NCBI GenBank assembly: GCA_002402725.1
Contig: DHGL01000004.1
Span: 1 to 21,043, forward strand
Origin: Anaerolineaceae bacterium UBA4799
Lineage (GTDB): Bacteria; Chloroflexota; Anaerolineae; Anaerolineales; Anaerolineaceae
Direction of reading: 5' to 3'
Length of the DNA: 21,043 nucleotides
Shown here: one piece after another, positions 1-6,783 of the stretch
Position numbering within the stretch: position 1 is the stretch's first letter
How the letters are laid out: each line of letters starts with the position of its first letter
The notes under the pieces: generated by a model
Told to the model about the DNA's origin: nothing
Database searches by the model: none
Seen by the model: the letters and a program-made list of their open reading frames with translations, nothing else
Position numbers and translations under genes: made by a program

Positions 1-1889
1 CTCCAGGTGAGCAAGCGGCAGCTGACCTGATGCAGCGACTTGAAAATATCCGTCTCCAGCTAAAAGAGCAAAAGGCTAAAGGACCTCATATCGTCTCCAT
101 CGTTCTGGATGGCGAGAACGCCTGGGAGTATTATCCCAATGATGGCAAGGAGTTCCTTAACGCCATGTACCAGATGCTGAACGACAGCGAAACCATCAAG
201 ATGGTAACGCCATCTGAATACCTCGAGCTGTTTCCCAAGCAGCGTGAACTGGAGACCCTGTTCCCCGGCGCCTGGTTCAGCCCGAATTATGATACCTGGA
301 TCGGCGAAACCGAAGAAAAGACCGCCTGGAACTACCTGGGGAAAACACGCGAATTCCTGGCGAAATATGATGTTGGCAAGACGAAGCAAGCCTCTGCTGA
401 AGCTATCGCCACCGCGCAGGATTACATGTACCTCGCTGAAGGGTCTGACTGGTTTTGGTGGTACGGCGCCGACCAGGACTCAGGGGTGGATGAATACTTC
501 GATGCAGGATTCCGTGCATTACTTGCCAAGGTGTACGAATCCCTGGGGGAACCCGTTCCTACTTTCGTCAGCGTGCCGATCATCCCCAAAAAACCTGAAC
601 AACCAGTTCAGGCTTATCAAGGCGTAGCCACTCCTGTGATCGATGGCAAGAGCGATCAAAAAGAATGGGCGACCGCTGCGGTTTATCCAGCGGATGGAGA
701 AGGCGTGGTGGAAAAGTTGTATTACACCATGGACGCAAAGAACATATACTTACGCCTGGACCTTGATAAGGCAATGGATGAACCTGAAAGCATTGGTATT
801 TACATGAACATTCCCAGCGCCACGGCCAGTCACCCCTTCGCACTGACAACCGACGCTCCGGACAGCCTGTTGTTAGGAATTGCCGCCAGCCACCTTTTTG
901 AATACAACGCCGGAGTAGTGAACGGTTATGAGGTGGCTGCAGGAAATTGGAAGTTAAATTCCACACTGAAGGCAACAGGTGTGTTGGAAGAGGGCATGCT
1001 GGAACTGGCTTTACCATTGACCTCATTAGGGGACCTGGCGGCAGGTGATGATATTCGTGTAGTCATTATTGCTCAACCGGATGGTCAGCTTGTGCCGCTC
1101 ACTGGTCCAGCTCAGATCGTGTTGCCGGACCTGGGGTTATCAGAACTGGTACTCGAGGTGAAAGACCCTGAAGGGGATGACCATGGACCTGGTACATACA
1201 CCTACCCGACCGATGGTGTTTTCTCAGCTCAAAACTTTGATATTGATACTTTCACGGTCGCCACAGACGCGAAGAATGTGATCTTCTCATTCAAATTCTT
1301 TGGTCCGCTACCCAATCCCTGGGGTTCGGGCATTAATTTATCGTTGCAGACTATGGATGTTTATATCGATAAGGACCCCGGAAAGGGTACGGGTAATCGC
1401 ATGTTATTGCCTGGGCGTAACGCATCCTTAACTGAGGGTAATGGCTGGGATTACGTGGTCTGGGCAGAGGGTTGGAATTACGGGATTTACGCACCTGACC
1501 CCACCACTGCTGAACCCAAGCAGCAGAATACATCCTATAAGATCATCGTTGATCCTGCCAGGCAGGCAGTGACTTTGCGCGTGCCGAAGGAAGCTCTAGG
1601 CGATGGCGACCCGGCTGAATGGGGATACACCGCGGTGGTACTGGGACAGGAGGGTTACCCATCGACCGGCGTATGGCGGGTAAGGGATGTACAGCAGACC
1701 GCTGCCCAATGGAAATTCGGTGGCGCTCCGGATGATACCAATCACACCCGCATCATCGACCTGGCATGGCCGGTAGAGGGTGAGGGCACACAGGAAGATT
1801 TCTTGAGCACCTATACCAGTTCCAAAGCCGCCATAGACACGCTTTCCGAGAAGGATATGCCGCAAATACCCATCCTGATGGTGAAGTAG
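1..1889 (+). CDS. GH57 amylase/amylopullulanase-type glycoside hydrolase, 3' part (5' end outside window)
   Basis: The frame is open from base 3 to a TAG at 1887-1889, so 628 residues are visible and the start lies upstream. The first ~195 residues are the distal half of a GH57 catalytic region: the VLDGENAWEYY motif (Asp codon 108-110, expected to be the acid/base residue), then FSPNYDTWIGE and GSDWFWWYGADQDSGVDEYF, as in amylopullulanases. The nucleophile Glu would lie upstream and is not seen. Visible residues ~205-375 look like a DOMON/CBM9-like beta-sandwich (VIDGKSDQKEWATA), and ~380-605 resemble the C-terminal domain of glucodextranase (LEVKDPEGDDHGPGTYTYP, then VYIDKDPGKGTGNR). Such modules usually bind sugar or the cell surface, so the enzyme is probably exported, but no signal peptide can be checked. 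The adjacent GH13 gene supports a role in alpha-glucan breakdown. Exact substrate specificity cannot be read from this fragment. Confidence 0.88.
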   Translation, partial: PGEQAAADLMQRLENIRLQLKEQKAKGPHIVSIVLDGENAWEYYPNDGKEFLNAMYQMLNDSETIKMVTPSEYLELFPKQRELETLFPGAWFSPNYDTWIGETEEKTAWNYLGKTREFLAKYDVGKTKQASAEAIATAQDYMYLAEGSDWFWWYGADQDSGVDEYFDAGFRALLAKVYESLGEPVPTFVSVPIIPKKPEQPVQAYQGVATPVIDGKSDQKEWATAAVYPADGEGVVEKLYYTMDAKNIYLRLDLDKAMDEPESIGIYMNIPSATASHPFALTTDAPDSLLLGIAASHLFEYNAGVVNGYEVAAGNWKLNSTLKATGVLEEGMLELALPLTSLGDLAAGDDIRVVIIAQPDGQLVPLTGPAQIVLPDLGLSELVLEVKDPEGDDHGPGTYTYPTDGVFSAQNFDIDTFTVATDAKNVIFSFKFFGPLPNPWGSGINLSLQTMDVYIDKDPGKGTGNRMLLPGRNASLTEGNGWDYVVWAEGWNYGIYAPDPTTAEPKQQNTSYKIIVDPARQAVTLRVPKEALGDGDPAEWGYTAVVLGQEGYPSTGVWRVRDVQQTAAQWKFGGAPDDTNHTRIIDLAWPVEGEGTQEDFLSTYTSSKAAIDTLSEKDMPQIPILMVK

Positions 1890-1954
1890 AACGTTAGCAC
1901 CTGCAGGTCAGATTACACCAACAGGGTCTCTATTCACAGGTGAGTTTTGTTACG

Positions 1955-1983
1955 TTGTCAACTATTGAATTCTGTGAGAAAAT
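1955..1983 (+). promoter_or_regulatory. Possible sigma-70 promoter for the GH13 gene
   Basis: TTGTCA (1955-1960, 5/6 to consensus) is followed after 17 bases by GAAAAT (1978-1983, 4/6). It lies about 50 bases upstream of the GH13 start, in the 144-base gap after the GH57 stop, where no clear terminator is visible. The GH13 gene may therefore also be read through from upstream. Confidence 0.3.
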
Positions 1984-1990
1984 GACGCGG

Positions 1991-2002
1991 TTTTCGCGAA
2001 AA
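1991..2002. promoter_or_regulatory. 12-bp perfect palindrome, candidate operator
   Basis: TTTTCGCGAAAA is its own reverse complement. It lies between the putative -10 (1978-1983) and the GH13 ribosome binding site (2020-2028), where a repressor would block transcription. The half TTTTCGCG recurs at 3667-3674 upstream of the next gene. Palindromic operators are usual for LacI-type sugar regulators, but the sequence does not match one I can name. Confidence 0.3.
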
Positions 2003-2033
2003 TTACACATTAAGGTTATGGAGGAAGGTTTAC

Positions 2034-3548
2034 ATGGCGATACAGACTCCTGATTGGCTCAGAGACGCGGTTTTTTACCAGATATTTCCGGACCGTTTTG
2101 CGAAAAGTGAACGGGTCAGGCGCGATGGGGTGAAATTGGAACCCTGGGATACCCCGCCCAATCCTTATGGTTTTAAAGGCGGCGACCTTTACGGCGTCAT
2201 CGAACGATTGGATTACCTGGTAGATTTGGGAATAAACGCCATTTACTTTAATCCCATTACCGCTTCAGCATCCAACCATCGTTATCACACTTATGACTAT
2301 TTCAGAATTGACCCGCTGCTAGGCGGTGACGAAGCCTTCAGGGAGCTGTTGGATGCTGCTCATGCCCGAGGTATACGCATTATTCCAGATGGTGTCTTCA
2401 ATCACGCCAGCCGCGGGTTCTGGCAGTTTCATCACGTGCTCGAGAATGGTGAGGGATCGCCTTATGTGGATTGGTTTCAGTTCGACCCGGAGCGTTTGAA
2501 ACGGCATAAGCCGTGGGGGGCGTACCCCGGTGAAAGGGAACAACAGCAATTGAACAGCGGCGTTGGTTCATACAAAGCCATCGGATACAACGCCTGGTGG
2601 AACCTGCCCGCGCTGCCCAAGCTCAACACCCAAACCCCGGCGGTCAGAGAGTTCATCTTCGAAGCCGCTGAGCACTGGCTCCGTTTTGGCGCGGATGGCT
2701 GGCGGCTGGACGTACCGGCGGAGATTGATGACGATGCCTTCTGGCAGGAATTCCGCCGCAGAGTAAAGGCTGTTAACCCTGAAGCTTACATCGTCGGCGA
2801 AATATGGCTAGAGTCCAAACGCTGGCTGAAAGGCGATCAGTTTGACGCGGTAATGAATTACCTGGTAAGCGCCGCGCTGATGGGTTGGCTAATCGGTGAG
2901 AAAATGCCTGAGTACGCGTACCGCATCGGTGGGCTGCATAAAGTGATGCGCCCGTTCAACGCTGCAGAATTCGGCGACCGTATTGATTATTTGCTGAATC
3001 TTTATGACCCTGAAATCAATTATGCGCAACTCAACCTGCTGGACAGCCATGATACCCCGCGTTTCCTCACCACGGCTGGCGGGGATGAAAGCGCTTTGCG
3101 ACTGGCTTACCTTTTCATATTTACTTATATCGGCGCGCCTTGTGTCTATTACGGTGATGAGATCGGTCTGGATGGCGGACCCGACCCTGAATGCCGAAAG
3201 TCCTTCCCCTGGGAAGAATCACGTTGGAACCAGGAATTGCGCACGTACATGAAAGACCTGATTCACCTGCGCAATTCTCACCCGGCGCTGCGGCGAGGAA
3301 GTTACAAGAGCATTACCTCTGACCAGGATGTAATCGCTTACCTCCGTCAGTATGAAGGGGAGACATACCTTGTGGTCATCAATGCGGGTTCTAAAGAACG
3401 TAATCAGGATATTGATATAACCAACGCTGGAATATCCACCCGGGCAGTAAAAGTCCTCTTTGGCTCGTGTCTGGCAACCCTGGGGGACAATTCGCTCCAC
3501 ATGGAGCATTTGCTCTCAAGGCAAGGGGTGGTCTTGAAGCTCGGTTAG
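2034..3548 (+). CDS. GH13 alpha-amylase family glycosidase, intracellular maltodextrin-hydrolase type
   Basis: The 504-residue protein retains the GH13 (beta/alpha)8 signatures in order: YQIFPDRF near the N-terminus, region I DGVFNH (Asp119), region II GWRLDVPAE with nucleophile Asp226, region III VGEIW with acid/base Glu256, and region IV LDSHDTPR with Asp340. No signal peptide and no N-terminal CBM34-like domain are visible, so it should act in the cytoplasm on imported maltodextrins, in the manner of neopullulanases, cyclomaltodextrinases and alpha-glucosidases. About 100 residues after the barrel form the usual C-terminal beta domain. The ATG is well supported by GGAGGAAGG at 2020-2028. 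It follows the GH57 gene and ends before an intrinsic terminator. The family is certain; substrate specificity is not. Confidence 0.93.
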   Translation: MAIQTPDWLRDAVFYQIFPDRFAKSERVRRDGVKLEPWDTPPNPYGFKGGDLYGVIERLDYLVDLGINAIYFNPITASASNHRYHTYDYFRIDPLLGGDEAFRELLDAAHARGIRIIPDGVFNHASRGFWQFHHVLENGEGSPYVDWFQFDPERLKRHKPWGAYPGEREQQQLNSGVGSYKAIGYNAWWNLPALPKLNTQTPAVREFIFEAAEHWLRFGADGWRLDVPAEIDDDAFWQEFRRRVKAVNPEAYIVGEIWLESKRWLKGDQFDAVMNYLVSAALMGWLIGEKMPEYAYRIGGLHKVMRPFNAAEFGDRIDYLLNLYDPEINYAQLNLLDSHDTPRFLTTAGGDESALRLAYLFIFTYIGAPCVYYGDEIGLDGGPDPECRKSFPWEESRWNQELRTYMKDLIHLRNSHPALRRGSYKSITSDQDVIAYLRQYEGETYLVVINAGSKERNQDIDITNAGISTRAVKVLFGSCLATLGDNSLHMEHLLSRQGVVLKLG

Positions 3549-3573
3549 CCTTTTGTCAATTAACATTACGAAC

Positions 3574-3604
3574 CACCGGAGGATTTTAAAAACTCCGGTG
3601 TTTT
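3574..3604 (+). terminator. Intrinsic terminator after the GH13 gene
   Basis: CACCGGAG (3574-3581) pairs perfectly with CTCCGGTG (3593-3600) around an A/T-rich 11-base loop and is followed at once by TTTTAT. It starts 25 bases after the GH13 stop codon. Confidence 0.8.
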
Positions 3605-3628
3605 ATATTGATCAGCTTACACCGTATT

Positions 3629-3652
3629 GGCGCGAGCCTTGGCGCGAGCCTT
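3629..3652. repeat. 12-bp unit repeated twice in tandem
   Basis: GGCGCGAGCCTT occurs twice head to tail (3629-3640 and 3641-3652), flanked by TT on the left. It lies between the GH13 terminator and the extended -10 of the downstream kinase gene. Each unit also contains the short inverted repeat GGC-GCGA-GCC. Confidence 0.85.
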
Positions 3653-3677
3653 GTATGTATGCGCGATTTTCGCGGCA

Positions 3678-3686
3678 TGGTAAAAT
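3678..3686 (+). promoter_or_regulatory. Extended -10 promoter for the nucleoside kinase gene
   Basis: TGGTAAAAT fits the extended -10 pattern TGnTANAAT, with TAAAAT at 3681-3686. No good -35 hexamer lies at 16-18 bases, as is common for extended -10 promoters. The transcript would start near 3693 and carry a leader of about 60 bases before the ATG at 3754. Confidence 0.45.
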
Positions 3687-3753
3687 AGAAATCCGTTCTT
3701 GTTGGATAATTCAAATTTGAGGGAATTAACAAGGAAAAAAAGGTAGCGATTGC

Positions 3754-5478
3754 ATGGCAGATTCCGATCTGAATGGTCATCTGAAAGTCAACTCTCCCAG
3801 GTTAACGATCGAAATCGTCCTGCCTGACGGGCGTGTTTATACCGGTAAACGAAGCGCTTCACTGGCAGAACTTCTTCAAATGCTCCCGGAGTGGGATAAC
3901 CCTCCAATCATGGGGGCAGTAGTCAACGGAGAACTTAAAGAGCTGACCGCTACGATCGAGATGGACGCGCGCGTGCGGTTGATAACGATGAAAGACGACG
4001 ATGGCGCCAGGATCTACCGGCGCTCAATCACTTTCCTGCTCGAAGCCGCCTTTGAAGAGCTCTTCCCTGACAGATTGATGACGCTTGACCATTCAGTTTC
4101 CGCCGGTGGGTATTACTGCCAGGTGAACAAGGGAAACCAGCTTGTCCATGGAGAACTTACCCGGCTTGAGCAGCGAATGCGCGAACTGGTGAAGGCAGAT
4201 ATTTCATTCGAGCGTCAACTGGTTCCCCTGGACGAGGTTATCGCTTACTTCGAATCAAAATGCCTAAAGGACAAAGTCCAACTTCTCAAATACCGGCAGA
4301 AAGAGTACCTGGTTTTGTACCGCCTGGGTGACCACCGCGATTATCACCACGGGTACATGGTTCCTTCCACCGGTTACCTCAAATGGTTCGCGTTACAACA
4401 GATGGGTGAGGGATTTGTGCTGCGCTTCCCGAGGCGGGATTCTCCCAAACAACTAACTCCCATGCCCAGTTACCCCAAGCTGCTCAGCACGTTCAGGCAG
4501 TACGGAAACTGGCTGCAGCGCCTGGGGATCGAGTCGGTTGGCGCGTTGAACGCTTCCATCGAAGCTGGCAATATCCGGGAGATCATCCTGGTTTCTGAAG
4601 CGCTGCATGACCTGCAAATCATTGATATATCTCAATCTATCGCGGAGAAATCCGAAGAAGCGCGCATCATTCTTATCGCCGGTCCTTCATCTTCAGGAAA
4701 AACGACATTTTCAAAGCGTTTGTCTGTCCAATTACTGGCGCAGGGTTTCTCGCCTTTCCCGTTGGAAATGGATAATTACTTTGTAGACCGTGAATTAACA
4801 CCCAAAGATGAATCAGGGAATTACAACTTCGAGTCACTGGGTGCCATGGATACGTATCTGCTATCAGATCACCTCAAGCGCCTCATTCATGGTGAAAAGG
4901 TAAGATTGCCCAGGTATGATTTTCACACCGGCAAACGGTTAGAAGGGGACGAGGTTCAACTGCGTCCAGACCAGATGATCATTCTTGAAGGCATCCATGG
5001 CTTAAATCCGCGGTTGCTGCCAGAGATCGATCCGATGTCGACCTACAAGATATACGCCTCCTGCCTGACCCAACTCAACCTGGATCGCTACAATCGCATT
5101 TCCACTACTGATACCCGGCTGCTGCGGCGCATCGTGAGAGATGCGCGTGAACGGGGATACACAGCCCAGGAAACTATTTCCCGTTGGGAATCCGTACAGC
5201 ACGGGGAAAAGGAATACATTTTCCCGTATCAGGAGAACGCCGATAAATTGTTCAACTCCGCGCTGGTGTATGAACTATCAGCCCTGCGCCTTTACGCTGA
5301 GCCCTTATTGCGCCAGGTTCCATATGGTACTAAAGAATATGTAGAAGCAAAACGACTTTTGGCTTTCCTAGAATGGTTCCTGCCCATTGAAACCAGCATG
5401 ATCCCCGATAATTCGCTTTTACTGGAGTTTCTAGGTGGTTCAATCCTCAAAGATTTTAAACTGTGGAAACAGCATTAA
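3754..5478 (+). CDS. TGS/ThrRS-like domain fused to uridine-kinase-like nucleoside kinase
   Basis: The 574-residue protein has two parts. Residues ~15-85 look like a TGS domain (IEIVLPDGRVYTGKRS), followed by a segment like the editing (second additional) domain of threonyl/alanyl-tRNA synthetases (RRSITFLLEAAFEELFPD, then DHSVSAGGYYCQV). From ~305 a P-loop kinase of the uridine kinase/phosphoribulokinase family begins: Walker A GPSSSGKTT at residues 310-318, then MDNYFVDRELTPKDESGNYN, typical of the uridine kinase nucleotide/substrate site, and later LEGIHGLNP. Proteins of this layout are usually annotated as nucleoside or uridine kinase and are expected to phosphorylate a nucleoside using ATP or GTP. 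The role of the tRNA-synthetase-like half is not established. Upstream AAGG-type sequences form only a weak Shine-Dalgarno. The gene ends at a shared terminator. Confidence 0.88.
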   Translation: MADSDLNGHLKVNSPRLTIEIVLPDGRVYTGKRSASLAELLQMLPEWDNPPIMGAVVNGELKELTATIEMDARVRLITMKDDDGARIYRRSITFLLEAAFEELFPDRLMTLDHSVSAGGYYCQVNKGNQLVHGELTRLEQRMRELVKADISFERQLVPLDEVIAYFESKCLKDKVQLLKYRQKEYLVLYRLGDHRDYHHGYMVPSTGYLKWFALQQMGEGFVLRFPRRDSPKQLTPMPSYPKLLSTFRQYGNWLQRLGIESVGALNASIEAGNIREIILVSEALHDLQIIDISQSIAEKSEEARIILIAGPSSSGKTTFSKRLSVQLLAQGFSPFPLEMDNYFVDRELTPKDESGNYNFESLGAMDTYLLSDHLKRLIHGEKVRLPRYDFHTGKRLEGDEVQLRPDQMIILEGIHGLNPRLLPEIDPMSTYKIYASCLTQLNLDRYNRISTTDTRLLRRIVRDARERGYTAQETISRWESVQHGEKEYIFPYQENADKLFNSALVYELSALRLYAEPLLRQVPYGTKEYVEAKRLLAFLEWFLPIETSMIPDNSLLLEFLGGSILKDFKLWKQH

Positions 5479-5485
5479 ATAAAAT

Positions 5486-5517
5486 GCGGGTTCAGAATCC
5501 CTGAACCCGCTCTTTTT
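5486..5517. terminator. Bidirectional intrinsic terminator between convergent genes
   Basis: GCGGGTTCAG (5486-5495) pairs perfectly with CTGAACCCGC (5501-5510) around a 5-base loop. On the plus strand it is followed by TCTTTTT, and on the minus strand by ATTTTATTTA. It fills the 41-base gap between the kinase stop (5478) and the aminotransferase stop (5520), so it can terminate both. Confidence 0.88.
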
Positions 5518-5519
5518 CT

Positions 5520-6749
5520 CTACGCTAGTTTTTTCTTAAACGCCTTGCCTAACCTGGCAATACCTTCGTTAATCCTTTCTGGTGAGCAAAAGGAAAAATT
5601 CAGACGCATCGTGTTCTTGCCGCTACCATCCGGGTGGAAGAACTCGCCGGGTACATAAGCCACCTTTTCTTCAATTACTTCCGGGAGCATATCCGTCGTG
5701 TCAAATTGTTCTGGCAAGGTCAACCACAGAAAAAGTCCTCCCTGGGGTCTGGTCCATTTTACTCCTTCAGGCATGTGCTCTTCGAGTGAATCGAGCATGA
5801 CGTTGCGGCGTTCACGATAGGCCTTTTGGATGACCATAATATGGCGGTCTATAAAGCCGTGCTGGCCAACCTCGTGCGCGATAATCTGGTTGAAGGTGGA
5901 TGTGTGCAGGTCGCAGCCCTGCTTTGCCAGCCCCAGTTTGCCGATGACCTCATGCGGGGCGATAACCCAGGCCAACCGTAGACCCGGAGCCAGGATTTTG
6001 GAGAATGTGCTCAGATATATGACGTTGCCGGTGTATGTGCCATTTTGAACGCGCATTTGCGAGTCCAACAGTTCTACCGCGGGTAAATCCTCGCCTTCAT
6101 AGCGCAATTGCCCATAAGGGTCATCCTCAACAATCGGCACGCCGTAACGGTCCGCCAGTTGAATCAACTTCTTCCGTCTTTCCAAAGAGAGAGTTGTGCC
6201 GGTGGGGTTCTGAAAGTTCGGCAGCACATAGATAAACTTTGGACCTATGCGCAATGCTTCTTCCAGCTTCTCGGTGATCATTCCATATTCGTCAACCGGG
6301 ACAGTAATATACTCAGCCCCGTACGCGTTCCACGCTTGCAGTGCGCCGAGGTAGGTGGGAGATTCCACCAGGATGCGGTCACCGCGGTTGATGAAGATCT
6401 TGCCTAACAGGTCGAGCGCCTGCTGCGAGCCGCTGGTGATGAGAATATTGCCAATATTGACATTTATTCCCAAGTTTATGCTATGTCTTAGAATCATTTC
6501 CCGTAAGGGAACATAACCATCCGTCCCTCCATACTGGAGTGCTTCAGCGCCTTTGTGCTCGAGGACGTAGTTACACGCCTTCTTGAACTCTTCAACCGGA
6601 AACACATCTGGTGCCGGGAAGCCACCCCCGAACGAGATAATGTCTGGTTGTTCTGTTACCTTGAGAAGTTCCCGTATGGCCGATGCTTTCATGCGCTGTG
6701 TGCGCTGCGAGTAGCGGAATTCCCACGGTGTCTGCATTTTTGTGTGCAT
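5520..6749 (-). CDS. PLP-dependent class I/II aminotransferase, LysN (2-aminoadipate aminotransferase)-like
   Basis: The chosen ATG gives 409 residues. It resembles Thermus LysN along its length: ASAIRELLK near the N-terminus, ISFGGGFPAPDVFP, ITSGSQQALDLLGK, VLPNFQNPTG, VEDDPYGQLRYEG, then STFSKILAPGLRLAWV with the PLP Lys at residue 251. The family (fold type I, MocR-like but without the helix-turn-helix) transfers amino groups from 2-aminoadipate, aromatic or branched-chain amino acids to 2-oxoglutarate; the in vivo substrate is not decided by sequence. The frame is open up to an ATG at 6809, but that would overlap the upstream gene. The ATG at 6749 has AAGAGG (6755-6760) 5 bases before it and is preferred. 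It follows GlyA-GcvT by 34 bases, so the two are probably co-transcribed. Confidence 0.92.
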   Translation of the reverse strand: MHTKMQTPWEFRYSQRTQRMKASAIRELLKVTEQPDIISFGGGFPAPDVFPVEEFKKACNYVLEHKGAEALQYGGTDGYVPLREMILRHSINLGINVNIGNILITSGSQQALDLLGKIFINRGDRILVESPTYLGALQAWNAYGAEYITVPVDEYGMITEKLEEALRIGPKFIYVLPNFQNPTGTTLSLERRKKLIQLADRYGVPIVEDDPYGQLRYEGEDLPAVELLDSQMRVQNGTYTGNVIYLSTFSKILAPGLRLAWVIAPHEVIGKLGLAKQGCDLHTSTFNQIIAHEVGQHGFIDRHIMVIQKAYRERRNVMLDSLEEHMPEGVKWTRPQGGLFLWLTLPEQFDTTDMLPEVIEEKVAYVPGEFFHPDGSGKNTMRLNFSFCSPERINEGIARLGKAFKKKLA

Positions 6750-6783
6750 TTTTTCCTCTTGGTTTTTAGATTTTTTTACAGCT

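Noticed and set aside
1899..1908. ACCTGCAGGT palindrome after the GH57 stop as a terminator
   Set aside because: Short, no loop and no T-tract; a 10-base palindrome can occur by chance.
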